From Phyllobacterium pellucidum (lineage in GTDB: Bacteria > Pseudomonadota > Alphaproteobacteria > Rhizobiales > Rhizobiaceae), in NCBI RefSeq assembly GCF_013327855.1, contig NZ_JABUMX010000001.1:868001-932000 (forward strand): a stretch of 64,000 nucleotides of DNA, written 5' to 3'. This document shows positions 19,728 through 29,302 of the stretch, piece by piece (position 1 is the stretch's first letter; the number at the start of each line of letters is the position of its first letter). Made by a program: the position numbers and the translations under genes. The notes beneath the pieces were generated by a model. It had not been told where the DNA came from, ran no database searches, and was given only the letters and a program-made list of their open reading frames with translations.

Positions 19728-20429
19728 TTATGCCGCGAGATGCTGCAGGAGCGCCGAGGGCGAAAGACCTGACAGGGATTTTGCCTCGCGGCTCAAATGT
19801 GCCTGATCGGCATAGTTAGCATCGAACGCCAGAGCACCAATGCCGCTTCCCGGATCGCGTCGGCCGAGCTTCAGGAATTTCTGGAAACGCAGGATGCGCT
19901 CCAGCTTCTTTGGCCCGTATCCGAAATTGTGCAGGAAATGCCGGCGCAAGGTGCGCTCGCTCACGTTAAGCATTGTCGCCAATTCGGCAATCGCCACAAT
20001 ATCTTTCGAGCGCTTGAGCGTGTCGAAGGCGGCAATCATGGCCCTGTCGGGCGATGCAATTGATGGAGCGATGTCCGACAAGGCAGACTGGAGCCGTTCC
20101 GTCGCGTCCCCGATGGTTTTCGCTACGACAAGTTTTTCGGCGAGAGCCTCGGCGCGCGCGCCCCAAAGTTCGGACAAGTCGACACGCTGATTGACGAGTT
20201 CGGACATTGGAATGCCAAGCCATTTGCTTGCAGCGCCTGGCGCAAAGCGGATGCCGACAATATTGGCCAGGGAACCATCGACGATATGTGGGGCCGTGTC
20301 GGGACCTGCAATCGTCAGTCTGCCTTCCGACCACAATATGTCGACGCAACCGTCGGGAAAGACCGCCACGGGCGCCGCCAATTCGCCGATACCCTCGTGG
20401 TTCCACGCGCAGAGGAAATGCGGCCGCAA
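19728..20429 (-). CDS. AraC-family transcriptional regulator with a DUF6597-type sensor domain
   Basis: The C-terminal half has two helix-turn-helix units (IAELATMLNVSERTLRRHFLHNFG and IGALAFDANYADQAHLSREAKSLSG). The N-terminal half (VAVFPDGCVDILWSEGRLTIAGPD) is the sensor domain common in these short AraC proteins. The coordinates use the first recognised start, a TTG at 20429. In the same frame, family-like sequence continues upstream (IQPGYREFSPTAAL) to a stop at 20499-20501, with no ATG, GTG or TTG in that stretch. An unusual ATT start at 20468 or a frameshift is therefore possible. It likely controls the SRPBCC and VOC genes that follow. Confidence 0.8.
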   Translation of the reverse strand: MRPHFLCAWNHEGIGELAAPVAVFPDGCVDILWSEGRLTIAGPDTAPHIVDGSLANIVGIRFAPGAASKWLGIPMSELVNQRVDLSELWGARAEALAEKLVVAKTIGDATERLQSALSDIAPSIASPDRAMIAAFDTLKRSKDIVAIAELATMLNVSERTLRRHFLHNFGYGPKKLERILRFQKFLKLGRRDPGSGIGALAFDANYADQAHLSREAKSLSGLSPSALLQHLAA

Positions 20430-20656
20430 CGCCGCCGTCGGCGAAAACTCGCGGTAGCCCGGCTGAATGCGCGGGGATGGATTCGTTGCCTGCCTGTCTC
20501 ACGCCGCCGCATCGCCAATGTTGATTGATCATAAGCGCTTAATCGATTTTATCCGAAAGCCGGGCGAAATCCAGACCAACATTCCATCGCCAAACCTTGC
20601 CTCTCGGGGAGCTTCGCAGTAGTGCTCTTGCCAACTCCCACCAGGAAAATGACACG

Positions 20657-22045
20657 ATGAGTTCTACCCGTACGGAAACAGATACTTTTGGCCCAATCGA
20701 CGTTGCAGCCGACAGGTATTGGGGCGCGCAGACGGAACGTTCGCTGCACAATTTCAAGATCGGTGGCGAAAGAATGCCCATTCCGCTGGTGCGGGCGCTC
20801 GGTATCGTCAAGCGCGCAGCCGCCGAAACCAATCTCTCTCTCGGGAAGATCGATGAAGTCATCGGCCGCGCGATCACCGTTGCCGCAGAGGAAGTCATCG
20901 AAGGCAAGCTCGACGATCATTTCCCGCTCGTCGTTTGGCAGACCGGCTCGGGCACGCAGTCGAACATGAATGCTAATGAGGTCATTTCCAACCGCGCCAT
21001 CGAAATGCTCGGCGGCACAATGGGATCGAAGAAGCCGGTCCATCCGAACGACCACGTCAATATGAGCCAGTCGTCGAACGATACTTTCCCGACGGCAATT
21101 CATATCGCGACCGCAATTGAAGCCACGCATCGGCTGTTTCCGGCGCTCACCCACTTGACGGAGGCGGTACTCAAGAAGGAAAAGGCCTTCGCCGACATCA
21201 TCAAGATCGGACGCACCCACACGCAGGATGCGACACCTGTCACCCTCGGGCAGGAGTTCTCCGGTTATCGCGCCGCACTCGAGTATGCGCGCAAGCGCAT
21301 CGAGCAGAGCCTTGCCGATATTTTCCTTCTTGCCCAGGGCGGTACCGCGGTCGGAACGGGACTGAACGCCCCGGTGGGATTTGATACGGCTTTCGCCGAG
21401 GCCGTATCGGACATTACCGGCCTGCCGTTCAAGACGGCACCGAACAAGTTCGAAGCACTGGCGAGCCATGGCGCTCTTACGAACTTCCACGGCAGCCTCA
21501 ATTCCCTGGCGACCGATCTCTTCAAGATGGCCAACGACATTCGCTTCCTCGGCTCGGGCCCACGTTCGGGCCTCGGCGAACTGAAGCTTCCGGAAAATGA
21601 ACCGGGTTCATCGATCATGCCGGGCAAGGTCAATCCGACCCAGGCCGAAGCCCTGACCATGGTTGCGACGCAAGTGTTCGGCAACAATACCTCGGTTACC
21701 ATCGCAGCCAGCCAGGGCCATTTTGAGCTCAACGTCTACAAGCCCGTAGTGGCGCTCAACGTGCTCCAGTCGATCCGCATTCTCTCCGACGCCATGGTAT
21801 CCTTCGCAGATAATTGCGTGGACGGCATCGAGGCCGACGAGGTTCGGATCAAGGATCTGCTCGATCGTTCGCTCATGCTGGTTACGGCGCTTGCCCCTGC
21901 CATTGGTTATGACAATGCAGCCAAGATCGCAAAGACAGCCCACAAGAACGGAACGACGTTGCGCGAAGAAGCACTCGCCAGCGGCGTCTCGGCCGAGGAC
22001 TATGATCGCCTCGTGCGTCCCGAACGAATGATATCGCCGGAGTAA
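20657..22045 (+). CDS. fumC: class II fumarate hydratase
   Basis: This 462-residue, iron-independent fumarase catalyses fumarate to malate in the TCA cycle. It begins [27 protein letters not shown] and contains [53 protein letters not shown] and the superfamily signature [11 protein letters not shown]. These carry the active-site His and Ser residues. The ATG at 20657 follows AGGAAAA; an upstream in-frame ATG adds 20 unrelated residues. It is divergent from the AraC gene and followed by a short DoxX gene with its own ribosome site. Confidence 0.97.
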   Translation: MSSTRTETDTFGPIDVAADRYWGAQTERSLHNFKIGGERMPIPLVRALGIVKRAAAETNLSLGKIDEVIGRAITVAAEEVIEGKLDDHFPLVVWQTGSGTQSNMNANEVISNRAIEMLGGTMGSKKPVHPNDHVNMSQSSNDTFPTAIHIATAIEATHRLFPALTHLTEAVLKKEKAFADIIKIGRTHTQDATPVTLGQEFSGYRAALEYARKRIEQSLADIFLLAQGGTAVGTGLNAPVGFDTAFAEAVSDITGLPFKTAPNKFEALASHGALTNFHGSLNSLATDLFKMANDIRFLGSGPRSGLGELKLPENEPGSSIMPGKVNPTQAEALTMVATQVFGNNTSVTIAASQGHFELNVYKPVVALNVLQSIRILSDAMVSFADNCVDGIEADEVRIKDLLDRSLMLVTALAPAIGYDNAAKIAKTAHKNGTTLREEALASGVSAEDYDRLVRPERMISPE

Positions 22046-22151
22046 CCCCGGAAAATCATTCTATTGTGAACAATCTGTCGAGAAAATAGTGGCTTTGTTT
22101 GACAATCGAATCTAGCTATTGGCCTGTCACGACAAACCCTGGAGACTTTCT

Positions 22152-22547
22152 ATGGCGAACAACAGCGCACTCATTCTTATAGGTCGCATACTGCTATCAT
22201 TCATGTTCATCCTGGCTGGCTATGGAAAGCTCACTGCCATCGGTGGCACCGCCGGATATTTCGGCAGCCTCGGATTTCCGGCGCCGACCATCGTGGCGGT
22301 GCTCGTCGGGCTGCTTGAGCTTCTAGGCGGCCTTGCCGTACTCGTTGGCTTCCAGACGCGGATTGCTGCTCTGGCGCTTGGCATTTTCACGCTCGCGGCA
22401 ACTGCTGCGGCCCACCTGAACTGGACGGGCGACGCCGGCATGGTGCAGTGGATGTTCTTCCAGAAGAATCTCGGCGTAGCCGGCGGCTTCTTCGTGCTTG
22501 CTGCATGCGGCGCAGGCGCCCTGTCGATCGACGCAAAACGCGGCTGA
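22152..22547 (+). CDS. DoxX family membrane protein
   Basis: A 131-residue protein with four predicted transmembrane helices. It begins NSALILIGRILLSFMFILAGYGKL, in which the RxLLxxxFxxxGxxK pattern is the DoxX signature, and continues with GLLELLGGLAVLVGF and a final helix ending at the short C-terminus DAKRG. GGAG precedes the ATG at 22152. DoxX-like proteins are linked to respiratory quinone pools and oxidative or sulfur stress, but this subfamily has no firm function. It ends in a strong bidirectional terminator shared with msrA. Confidence 0.87.
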   Translation: MANNSALILIGRILLSFMFILAGYGKLTAIGGTAGYFGSLGFPAPTIVAVLVGLLELLGGLAVLVGFQTRIAALALGIFTLAATAAAHLNWTGDAGMVQWMFFQKNLGVAGGFFVLAACGAGALSIDAKRG

Positions 22548-22565
22548 TCAAATACAGCATCGATT

Positions 22566-22592
22566 AAAAAGGCCGCTTCGAGCGGCCTTTTT
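22566..22592. terminator. bidirectional terminator between doxX and msrA
   Basis: A 7-base perfect stem (22571-22577 and 22581-22587) is flanked by AAAAA on the left and TTTTT on the right. It can therefore end transcription from both convergent sides. Confidence 0.9.
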
Positions 22593-22604
22593 CTTGTTTG
22601 ACGA

Positions 22605-23294
22605 TCAGTTCGACGGCTTCGCCTCGCCGACGAGCACCGGTTTTTCCCGGTAGTCGCCGGGGAAGTATTTGCCGAGGTTCGCGATCTTCGGCAGGTCATT
22701 ATACGCGATATAAGGCTGCGAAGGGTGCAGCGTCGCATAGTCCTGGTGATAGGCTTCGGCCGGATAGAACTTTTCCAACGCAGAAATCTTGGTGACGATC
22801 GGCTTCGGATAGGCCTTCGCCTTATCGAGCTGGCTGACATAGGCCTTCGCTATCTTCTCCTGATCGGGGCTGGTCGTGAAGATCGCCGAGCGGTACTGGG
22901 TCCCTGAATCCGGGCCCTGCCGGTTCAATTGCGTCGGGTCATGCGCGACGGAGAAATAGACCTGCAGAACCTTGCCGAGACTGACCACCTTCGGGTCGAA
23001 CGTGACTTCCACCGACTCGGCATGGCCGGTATCGCCGCCGCTCACGATTTGATAGCTGGCGGTTTCCTTCTTGCCGCCGGCATAGCCGGAAACGGCGCTC
23101 GTTACGCCTTTCAAGTGCTGGTAGACCCCCTGCACGCCCCAGAAGCAACCACCGGCAAGCACAATGGATTCGGACTTCGCCGATGCCGTCTGGTCGACAG
23201 CCGGGGGCGGCACCATGGTGACGTCTTCACCGGCAAGCGCGCAGCCGGGTGACAGCAACAGGCCCGCAGCAAGCATAAAATGATATGGTTTCAT
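22605..23294 (-). CDS. msrA: peptide-methionine (S)-S-oxide reductase MsrA, exported
   Basis: The catalytic motif GGCFWGVQGVYQHLKGV places the nucleophilic cysteine at about residue 50. The GHAESVEVTFDP and AEAYHQDYATLHPSQPYIAYNDLPK blocks are also typical. The N-terminus MKPYHFMLAAGLLLSPGCALAGED is a Sec signal peptide, so the enzyme should repair methionine sulfoxide in periplasmic proteins. The ATG at 23294 is chosen over an upstream one that would bury the signal peptide. It follows msrB by 20 bases, giving an exported MsrB-MsrA pair covering both R- and S-sulfoxides. Confidence 0.95.
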   Translation of the reverse strand: MKPYHFMLAAGLLLSPGCALAGEDVTMVPPPAVDQTASAKSESIVLAGGCFWGVQGVYQHLKGVTSAVSGYAGGKKETASYQIVSGGDTGHAESVEVTFDPKVVSLGKVLQVYFSVAHDPTQLNRQGPDSGTQYRSAIFTTSPDQEKIAKAYVSQLDKAKAYPKPIVTKISALEKFYPAEAYHQDYATLHPSQPYIAYNDLPKIANLGKYFPGDYREKPVLVGEAKPSN

Positions 23295-23314
23295 GGTCTT
23301 ATCCCTTTGCGCGT

Positions 23315-23809
23315 TCAAGCAGCAACCGGTTTGAAGTTGAGTGCGACCCCATTCATGCAATAGCGCAGCCCTGTCGGCTTTGGGCCATCATCGAAGACGT
23401 GGCCGAGGTGGCCGCCGCAACGGTGACACTCCACGGCCGTACGCGTCATGCCGAACGAACTGTCCTTGGTCTCGTTGACAGCGCCCTTCATCGCTGTCCA
23501 GAAGCTTGGCCAGCCCGTGCCGCTGTCGAATTTGGTGTCGGAGGCGAAGAGAGCTAGGTCGCAGCCGGCGCAGGTGAAGGTGCCCTTGCGCTTTTCGTGA
23601 TTGAGCGGGCTTGTGAACGGACGTTCCGTGCCTTCCTGGCGCAAGACGTAATATTGCTCCGGCGTCAGCAACTTCTTCCATTCGGCGTCGCTGTGCTCGA
23701 CTTCGAATGTGCCTGCTGCCACGGCCTTGGGCGCATTTGCGAACCTTGCCGCGACGAGGGCGCCGAGCCCTGCAAGCGCACCGCCAAAAAGCGTTCGACG
23801 TGTCATCAT
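23315..23809 (-). CDS. msrB: peptide-methionine (R)-S-oxide reductase MsrB, probably Tat-exported
   Basis: The MsrB fold is shown by CAGC (C80, C83) and CHRCGGHLGHVF (C128, C131), which bind zinc, and by the catalytic RYCMNG (C151). The N-terminus MMTRRTLFGGALAGLGALVAARFANA has an RRTLFGG twin-arginine-like motif and a hydrophobic stretch, suggesting Tat export. GGGAG lies seven bases before the ATG. It is the first gene of a two-gene unit with msrA. Both carry export signals, so the pair acts outside the cytoplasm. The electron donor is not encoded nearby. Confidence 0.94.
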   Translation of the reverse strand: MMTRRTLFGGALAGLGALVAARFANAPKAVAAGTFEVEHSDAEWKKLLTPEQYYVLRQEGTERPFTSPLNHEKRKGTFTCAGCDLALFASDTKFDSGTGWPSFWTAMKGAVNETKDSSFGMTRTAVECHRCGGHLGHVFDDGPKPTGLRYCMNGVALNFKPVAA

Positions 23810-23921
23810 GAGAAAACTCCCAGCATAAAGATACCGAGGATGCCCGGTATTCTGCAGGGAAATACGTAAGGGTCGACCGAAAGGTTACAGTGCAACCCGT
23901 CCATCACGTAGAGTTGATGGA

Positions 23922-24620
23922 TCAGTGCTTTGCTTGTGCCGCCGCAATACGCTGTGAAAGCTCCGCAACGGCCCCGGTTTCAGCCGTTTGCCGGCACGAG
24001 ACCAGGCAGGCCTCCGATTTCAGAATGACCCCGTTATCGAGGATTTTCAGATGGTTGGCGCGTAGCGTCGATCCAGTCGAGCTAATATCGACGATGATGT
24101 CGGCAGCGCCGGAAGCAGGCGCGCCCTCGGTAGCGCCGAGGCTCTCGACGATCCGATAGACCTGGATGCCGTGCATCTGCGAAAAGAACTGCTGGGTCAG
24201 CCGCCAGTATTTCGTGGCGATGCGCAGGCGTCGGCCATGCCTCTGGCGGAAATCCGCAGCGACATCATCGAGGTCCGCCATCGTCGATACGTCGTACCAA
24301 ACCTCCGGGACGGCAACGGCGACATCCGCATGGCCAAATCCGAGCCGCGCTTCGACGCGAACGCGTTCGTCGGCGGAGGCAAGCGTTTCGCGGATCAGGT
24401 CTTCACCCGTGACACCAAGATCGACGCTGCCATAGCCGAGCTCGCGTGCGATCTCGGAGGCCGAAAGAAACAGAATGTCAATGTCACTGTTGCCCTTGAC
24501 CTTGGCCCGGTAGCTGCGCTGATCCTTGGGCAGGATGACGCTGAGGCCGGCATTTTCCAGCACCTCCAGCGCCTGTTCCTTGAGACGGCCTTTCGAGGGA
24601 AGCGCGAGAGTGACGGTCAT
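23922..24620 (-). CDS. hisG: ATP phosphoribosyltransferase, short form (catalytic subunit)
   Basis: HisG makes the first histidine-pathway intermediate from ATP and PRPP. The protein begins [23 protein letters not shown] and carries the PRPP-binding block [19 protein letters not shown]. At 232 residues it is the short form lacking the C-terminal regulatory domain, so it needs HisZ, which is encoded directly upstream. Its start overlaps the hisZ stop (ATGA), indicating coupled translation of the two partners. It ends the hisS-hisZ-hisG series. Confidence 0.96.
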   Translation of the reverse strand: MTVTLALPSKGRLKEQALEVLENAGLSVILPKDQRSYRAKVKGNSDIDILFLSASEIARELGYGSVDLGVTGEDLIRETLASADERVRVEARLGFGHADVAVAVPEVWYDVSTMADLDDVAADFRQRHGRRLRIATKYWRLTQQFFSQMHGIQVYRIVESLGATEGAPASGAADIIVDISSTGSTLRANHLKILDNGVILKSEACLVSCRQTAETGAVAELSQRIAAAQAKH

Positions 24621-25747
24621 TGTGCATCTCCCGCGATCTCTTCAAGCCGGTCCAGCCAAACGGAAAAGCCGACACCGGGAATGGAACCGACCGCGCCGAG
24701 CATCGTCAGCAGCCGGTCATAGCGGCCGCCGCCGACAATTGCGCCAAGGTCAGGCCGATCAATCGCGCGCGTCTCATAGACAAGCCCGGTGTAATAGTCG
24801 ATCGGGCGTCCGAAGGCCGCATCGTAGATGATCGTTTCGTTGCCGATCCCTGCCTCTTTAACCGATACGGCGCGTGCCTCGAACTGTTCCAGTGCGAGGC
24901 CGAGGTCGAACTCATTGGCGCGGGCAAAGCTGAGAAGATAGCCGGCGGCTTCTGCGAGAGGCACGCGGATAGCGAGAAACTCCTCAAGCGCCGCAATGGT
25001 GCGCACCGGCAGGCGAACCGAGGCAAGGCTCGCCTTTTCGATGAGACGCCGGGCGATTTCCACCGGTGCCCGCCCGGATGCCGGTGAGATGCCGGCGGCC
25101 TGCATGTCCTTTTCGAGTTCGGCGGCAAGCGCTGTTTCGTCACCTTTTTCGACAAGTGCGGCCAGCCGATCCGGCAGCGTTCCCTTTTGGCGGTCCGAGC
25201 CGAGATCGGCAAGCAAGCCTTTCAACTGGGCATGATTGCCGAAAGCGCGCGCCAGTTTCTTCTGCCAGCCGCGCGGCAAGCCGAGGGAGGCGAGCACAGC
25301 TTCGAAAATGGCCTGGTCACCCAGGAGCGTTTCAAGTTGGGCCTGGGGCGCGGCCAGCCTGATCGATGCAATCGCATCGGCAAGTGACCGGGCATCGGCA
25401 CGGGCGCGGTTCGCGTCGCCGAGATCCTCGATGCCGGCCTGGAAAAACTCATTGCCGCCTTCGCGGCGCTGGCGGAAGACTTCGCCGAGATAAGCGTAGC
25501 GCTTGGGCGTCGCGGCATTGCGTTCGATATGGTTGCGGCAGACCGGAATGGTGAATTCGGGACGCAGGCAGAGACTTTGGCCGTTTTCATTCTCGGTGAG
25601 AAAAATACGCCGGCGCAGATCTTCGCCCGCCATGTCGAGAAACTGGTCGGCGGGCTGGATGACCGGTATGTCCACGAGCTCGGCATCGCGTCCGGCAATC
25701 AGCGCCGCGAGATCGGCAGAAAAGGCAGGGGCGCGGGATGCGGTCAT
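24617..25747 (-). CDS. hisZ: ATP phosphoribosyltransferase regulatory subunit HisZ
   Basis: HisZ is a HisRS-like catalytic-core paralogue without aminoacylation activity that forms a hetero-octamer with short HisG and gives histidine feedback inhibition. Motif remnants are visible: [42 protein letters not shown] and the C-terminal [11 protein letters not shown]. The ATG at 25747 ([13 protein letters not shown]) is chosen; ten upstream codons fall in the repeat element. The true histidyl-tRNA synthetase lies upstream on the same strand, separated by a mosaic palindromic repeat, so the paralogues are neighbours. Confidence 0.93.
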   Translation of the reverse strand: MTASRAPAFSADLAALIAGRDAELVDIPVIQPADQFLDMAGEDLRRRIFLTENENGQSLCLRPEFTIPVCRNHIERNAATPKRYAYLGEVFRQRREGGNEFFQAGIEDLGDANRARADARSLADAIASIRLAAPQAQLETLLGDQAIFEAVLASLGLPRGWQKKLARAFGNHAQLKGLLADLGSDRQKGTLPDRLAALVEKGDETALAAELEKDMQAAGISPASGRAPVEIARRLIEKASLASVRLPVRTIAALEEFLAIRVPLAEAAGYLLSFARANEFDLGLALEQFEARAVSVKEAGIGNETIIYDAAFGRPIDYYTGLVYETRAIDRPDLGAIVGGGRYDRLLTMLGAVGSIPGVGFSVWLDRLEEIAGDAQ

Positions 25748-25774
25748 GCTTGGCGCATTCCTCGCGAATGGCAG

Positions 25775-25942
25775 CACTCGTCCCCCTCTGTCCTGCCGGA
25801 CATCTCCCCCACAAGGGGGGAGATCGAAACGGCATCAGCGTCGCATTCAGCGCCAACGACCTGCGTTTCGTCGAGACGTGCAGGAATGCTGGTCTCCCCC
25901 CTGGTGGGGGAGATGGGCGGCAGCCCAGAGGGGGGTGAAATG
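25775..25942. repeat. RIME-like mosaic palindromic intergenic element
   Basis: Two GC-rich stem-loops, CATCTCCCCC-acaa-GGGGGGAGAT (25801-25824) and TCTCCCCC-ctgg-TGGGGGAGA (25893-25913), are nested inside an outer inverted repeat (CCCCCTCTG at 25782-25790 against CAGAGGGGGG at 25926-25935). This is the architecture of the Rhizobium intergenic mosaic elements found dispersed in rhizobial genomes. It fills the gap between hisS and hisZ and could reduce read-through or process the hisSZG message. Confidence 0.85.
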
Positions 25943-25967
25943 ACAAATGGCAGCATGTGCGTCAGCT

Positions 25968-27476
25968 TTACTTCAGACCCTTGGCGCGATCTTCGGCCTG
26001 CGCCTCGAGAATCTTGCGCACTTCGATCACGAGATCGCCTTCCTTCGCGGTGATCTGCGCCGGGCGGCTTTCGCGCCAGGTTACATTGTCTTCGATCTCG
26101 GCCGACAGCCGTGCGCCCTCGATGAGATCCTTGATCTGCACTTCACCATTGTCGCGCTCCTGCGAACCCTGGATGATGACACAGGGCGCACCGCGGCGGT
26201 CGGCATATTTCATCTGCGGCTTCATGCCCGATCCGCCGAGATACATCTCCGCCCGGATGCCGGCCTGTCGAAGGTCCGACACCATCTTCTGGTAGCGTCC
26301 GAGGCTTGTCGTATCCCGGTCCATGACGAGGACGACGACCGGTCCGATATTGTCGGAGACGTCGAGCTTGCCGAGGTTCTTCAATGCCGTCATCAGGCGA
26401 GAGACGCCGATGGAAATGCCGGTCGCCGGTACAGGCTCGCCGCGGAAGCGTGAAACCAGACCATCATAACGGCCGCCGCCCCCGACCGAACCGAAGACGA
26501 CTTTCTCGCCCTTTTCATTAGTAACGTCGAAGGTCAGTTCGGCTTCGAAGACGGGACCCGTATAATATTCGAGGCCGCGCACGACGGAGGGGTCGATCTT
26601 GACCCGGCCCTCGTAGCCGGCCGCCGAGCATAGCGCCTCGATCGTGGCAAGTTCGGCGACGCCCTCGACGCCCTTGTCGTTGCCGCTGATGACGCGTTCG
26701 AGATTGGCGATGGTTTCGCCGCCGGTTGCGCCGCCGGCTGAGGTGAAATCGAGCACCTTGGTGATCGCCGCCTCGTCGAGGCCGGCCCCCTTGGTGAAGT
26801 CGCCGCTTTCATCAAGGCGTCCCTTGCCGAGCAATTCACGCACGCCATCCGGCCCGAACTTGTCGAGCTTGTCGATGGCGCGCAGCACGTTCAGGCGCCG
26901 TCCCGCATTGTCATCTCCAGCAAGGCCGATGGCGTCGAGAACGCCGTCGAGCACCTTGCGGTTATTGACGCGGATCATGTAGTCGCCGCGCGGAACGCCG
27001 AGCGCCTCCATGACATCGGCCATCATCATGCACATTTCGGCATCGGCCGAGACCGATGGCGCGCCGACCGTATCGGCATCGAATTGCATGAACTGGCGGA
27101 AGCGGCCGGGGCCGGGCTTCTCGTTGCGAAACACCCAGCCGGCGCGGTAGCTGCGGTAGGGTTTGGGGATGCTTTCAAAATTCTCGGCAACGAAACGCGC
27201 GAGCGGCGCTGTGAGATCGTAACGCAGCGACAACCATTGTTCGTCATCGTCCTGGAATGAGAACACGCCCTCATTCGGGCGGTCCTGGTCGGGCAGGAAC
27301 TTTCCGAGCGCATCCGTATATTCGACAAGCGGGGTCTCGACAGGCTCGAAACCATAAAGCTCGTATACCTTGCGGATCTCGGCCATCATCTTGTCGGCAG
27401 CGCGCAAATCGTCAGGCGCGCGGTCCACAAAACCGCGCGGCAGCCGCGCTTTTACCCTGTCTGCCTTCGTCGTCAT
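25968..27476 (-). CDS. hisS: histidine--tRNA ligase
   Basis: A class II synthetase of 502 residues, longer than the roughly 424 of E. coli HisRS. It has [21 protein letters not shown] at the N-terminus, [15 protein letters not shown], motif 2 in [26 protein letters not shown], a histidine-site block [15 protein letters not shown] and motif 3 [13 protein letters not shown]. The C-terminal anticodon-binding domain follows. Length and motif 2 loop fit the divergent alphaproteobacterial HisRS group that recognises tRNA-His lacking G-1. The tRNA-His in this window is of that type. It is followed by hisZ and hisG after a mosaic repeat. Confidence 0.96.
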   Translation of the reverse strand: MTTKADRVKARLPRGFVDRAPDDLRAADKMMAEIRKVYELYGFEPVETPLVEYTDALGKFLPDQDRPNEGVFSFQDDDEQWLSLRYDLTAPLARFVAENFESIPKPYRSYRAGWVFRNEKPGPGRFRQFMQFDADTVGAPSVSADAEMCMMMADVMEALGVPRGDYMIRVNNRKVLDGVLDAIGLAGDDNAGRRLNVLRAIDKLDKFGPDGVRELLGKGRLDESGDFTKGAGLDEAAITKVLDFTSAGGATGGETIANLERVISGNDKGVEGVAELATIEALCSAAGYEGRVKIDPSVVRGLEYYTGPVFEAELTFDVTNEKGEKVVFGSVGGGGRYDGLVSRFRGEPVPATGISIGVSRLMTALKNLGKLDVSDNIGPVVVLVMDRDTTSLGRYQKMVSDLRQAGIRAEMYLGGSGMKPQMKYADRRGAPCVIIQGSQERDNGEVQIKDLIEGARLSAEIEDNVTWRESRPAQITAKEGDLVIEVRKILEAQAEDRAKGLK

Positions 27477-27598
27477 GATGCTGTTCCGATACCCTGAAAT
27501 GAAGCTTTTCGCGAGTTCAGGACGGTCCCGAGCCCAAGCCGGTTTGCTCTAACGCATAGAGGTGTTCAGGGCAAGGATTGATGGCGCGGGTCTCGACG

Positions 27599-28255
27599 CT
27601 ATGAAGCCAAGGCCGGCCGCTTGAAGTTCGAACGCAGCTTCTCGATCTCCTGGCGGCACTTGCAGCCCTCGATGTGATCGTTGACGAGACCCATTGCTTG
27701 CATATGCGCATACATGGTCGTCGGGCCGACGAAGCTCCAGCCGCGCTTTTTCAAATCCTTGGAAAGACGAACCGATGTCGGCGAGGTTGGGTTGGCGATC
27801 AAGGTCGGGTAGTCGACCACCTTCGGCCGCTCGTCCGCCGGCGGTTCAAACTGCCAGAAATAGGCCGCGAGCGAGCCGGTTTCCTTGACGAGTTCGATGG
27901 CGCGCCCGGCATTGTTGATCGCCGAGTTGATCTTGCCGCGATGGCGGATGATGCCGGCATCGGCGAGCAGGCGGTCCACCTCTTTTTCGCCGTAGCCTGC
28001 AATCCTGTGATAGTCAAAACCGTCAAACGCCTTGCGGAAATTCTCGCGCTTGCGCAGGATCGTCAGCCAGGAGAGCCCGGACTGGAAGCCTTCGAGGCAG
28101 ATCTTTTCGAAGAGCCGGGTGTCGTCTGTCACCGGACGTCCCCATTCGTGGTCGTGGTAGTGGACATATTCAGGCAGCGTTCCCGGCCAAAAACAGCGCG
28201 TCTCGCCCGCATCATCCGTGATAAGTCCGGTTTTCGGGGGAGTTTCGTCTTGCAT
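27599..28255 (-). CDS. tag: DNA-3-methyladenine glycosylase I
   Basis: Tag removes 3-methyladenine from alkylated DNA. The N-terminus has the zinc cysteine and signature CFWPGTLPEYVHYHDHEWGRPV; the core has LFEKICLEGFQSGLSWLTILRKRENFRKAFDGFD. The C-terminus has VNDHIEGCKCR with the remaining His and Cys ligands. The ATG at 28255 (MQDETPPKTG) matches the family; the frame open for 79 codons upstream would overlap the divergent L,D-transpeptidase and lacks homology. It yields 218 residues, slightly longer than E. coli Tag because of the C-terminal extension. It is divergent from the ldt gene. Confidence 0.93.
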   Translation of the reverse strand: MQDETPPKTGLITDDAGETRCFWPGTLPEYVHYHDHEWGRPVTDDTRLFEKICLEGFQSGLSWLTILRKRENFRKAFDGFDYHRIAGYGEKEVDRLLADAGIIRHRGKINSAINNAGRAIELVKETGSLAAYFWQFEPPADERPKVVDYPTLIANPTSPTSVRLSKDLKKRGWSFVGPTTMYAHMQAMGLVNDHIEGCKCRQEIEKLRSNFKRPALAS

Positions 28256-28431
28256 CGCGCCTGTCCCTTTCCTATTGTTAACCGTGCTTGCAAACCCGCC
28301 GGTAACTATAACCCACGGTTTTCGCGGCATTTTATGTTTTATTGATTCTGATTCACTTTTTTCTACCTGCCAATCGGCAAACTCAATCCGAAACCTGACA
28401 AATCCTGTCAGTAGAGTTCCAGAGTAATTCA

Positions 28432-29226
28432 ATGAAGTCGGCATTATTGGTTTTGGCATCAGCGGTTCTCTCAGCGGCGATCCCGTCCGCAATGGCGAGC
28501 GAACGCTATGCGACCAAGCCTCCTGTCGTCATGAGCCCCGATCTTTCCGCCCCATGGGTGACGCAACTGCGCAAGCGTCCAGTCGGCGAGGCAGTAAACC
28601 CGGTCGGCCGGCCGGTGAATCCGCGTGGCTATGTCGTCTTCAGCGAGCGCCCGGAGCGCGTTACGAGGCCGCGCCGCAATCGCGATCTTTCCAATCCTGC
28701 CGCGCGGGAGGTCTCGTTCCAGCGCCCGAATGTCCCGCTTGGCGAAGACCAGCCCAAGAAGCAGGCCATGGATCCGCAGTTCCTGCCGCAAAGCGTCGCT
28801 TATGATGGCGCTGAACAGCCGGGCACGATCGTTATCGATACGTCGGAGCGTTTTCTTTATCTCGTTGAAGCCGGCGGCAAGGCGCGACGCTACGGCGTGG
28901 GCGTCGGCAAGGAAGGCTTCGCATGGTCGGGAACGAACAATATAACGCGCAAGGCCATGTGGCCTGACTGGTACCCGCCGCAGGACATGATCGATCGGGA
29001 GGCCGAAAAGGGCCACTATATTCCGGCGCACATGGAAGGCGGCATCGCCAATCCGCTTGGCGCCCGTGCGCTCTATCTCGGTTCCACGCTCTACCGTATC
29101 CATGGCACCAACGCGCCGTGGACCATCGGCCACGCGGTGTCGAGCGGCTGCATACGCATGCGCAACGAGGATGTCACCGAGCTCTATGCACGGGTCAATG
29201 TCGGCACGAAAGTCATCGTCCGATAA
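28432..29226 (+). CDS. L,D-transpeptidase (YkuD/ErfK family)
   Basis: After a signal peptide (MKSALLVLASAVLSAAIPSAMA) and a basic, proline-rich stretch of about 80 residues comes a YkuD domain. It starts GTIVIDTSERFLYLVE and ends with the catalytic block HGT...SSGCIRM, which contains the active-site His and Cys. L,D-transpeptidases form 3-3 peptidoglycan cross-links or attach proteins to the wall, and they are prominent in Hyphomicrobiales, which grow at the pole. The Arg/Pro-rich linker may bind the wall. The gene is monocistronic, divergent from tag, and ends with a strong terminator. Confidence 0.93.
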   Translation: MKSALLVLASAVLSAAIPSAMASERYATKPPVVMSPDLSAPWVTQLRKRPVGEAVNPVGRPVNPRGYVVFSERPERVTRPRRNRDLSNPAAREVSFQRPNVPLGEDQPKKQAMDPQFLPQSVAYDGAEQPGTIVIDTSERFLYLVEAGGKARRYGVGVGKEGFAWSGTNNITRKAMWPDWYPPQDMIDREAEKGHYIPAHMEGGIANPLGARALYLGSTLYRIHGTNAPWTIGHAVSSGCIRMRNEDVTELYARVNVGTKVIVR

Positions 29227-29265
29227 GGGTTAGTGGGGGCCGGCACCGGGGGCGGTGCCGGGAAC

Positions 29266-29302
29266 GGGCAGCGGCTTTCCCGAGAAAGCCGCTGCCCTTT
29301 TT
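29266..29302 (+). terminator. Rho-independent terminator after the L,D-transpeptidase gene
   Basis: A perfect 14-base stem (29266-29279 and 29284-29297) with a 4-base loop is followed by TTTTT. A second GC-rich inverted repeat (CCGGCACCG...CGGTGCCGG) lies just upstream. The T tract runs up to the last bases of the convergent glcF stop. Confidence 0.93.
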
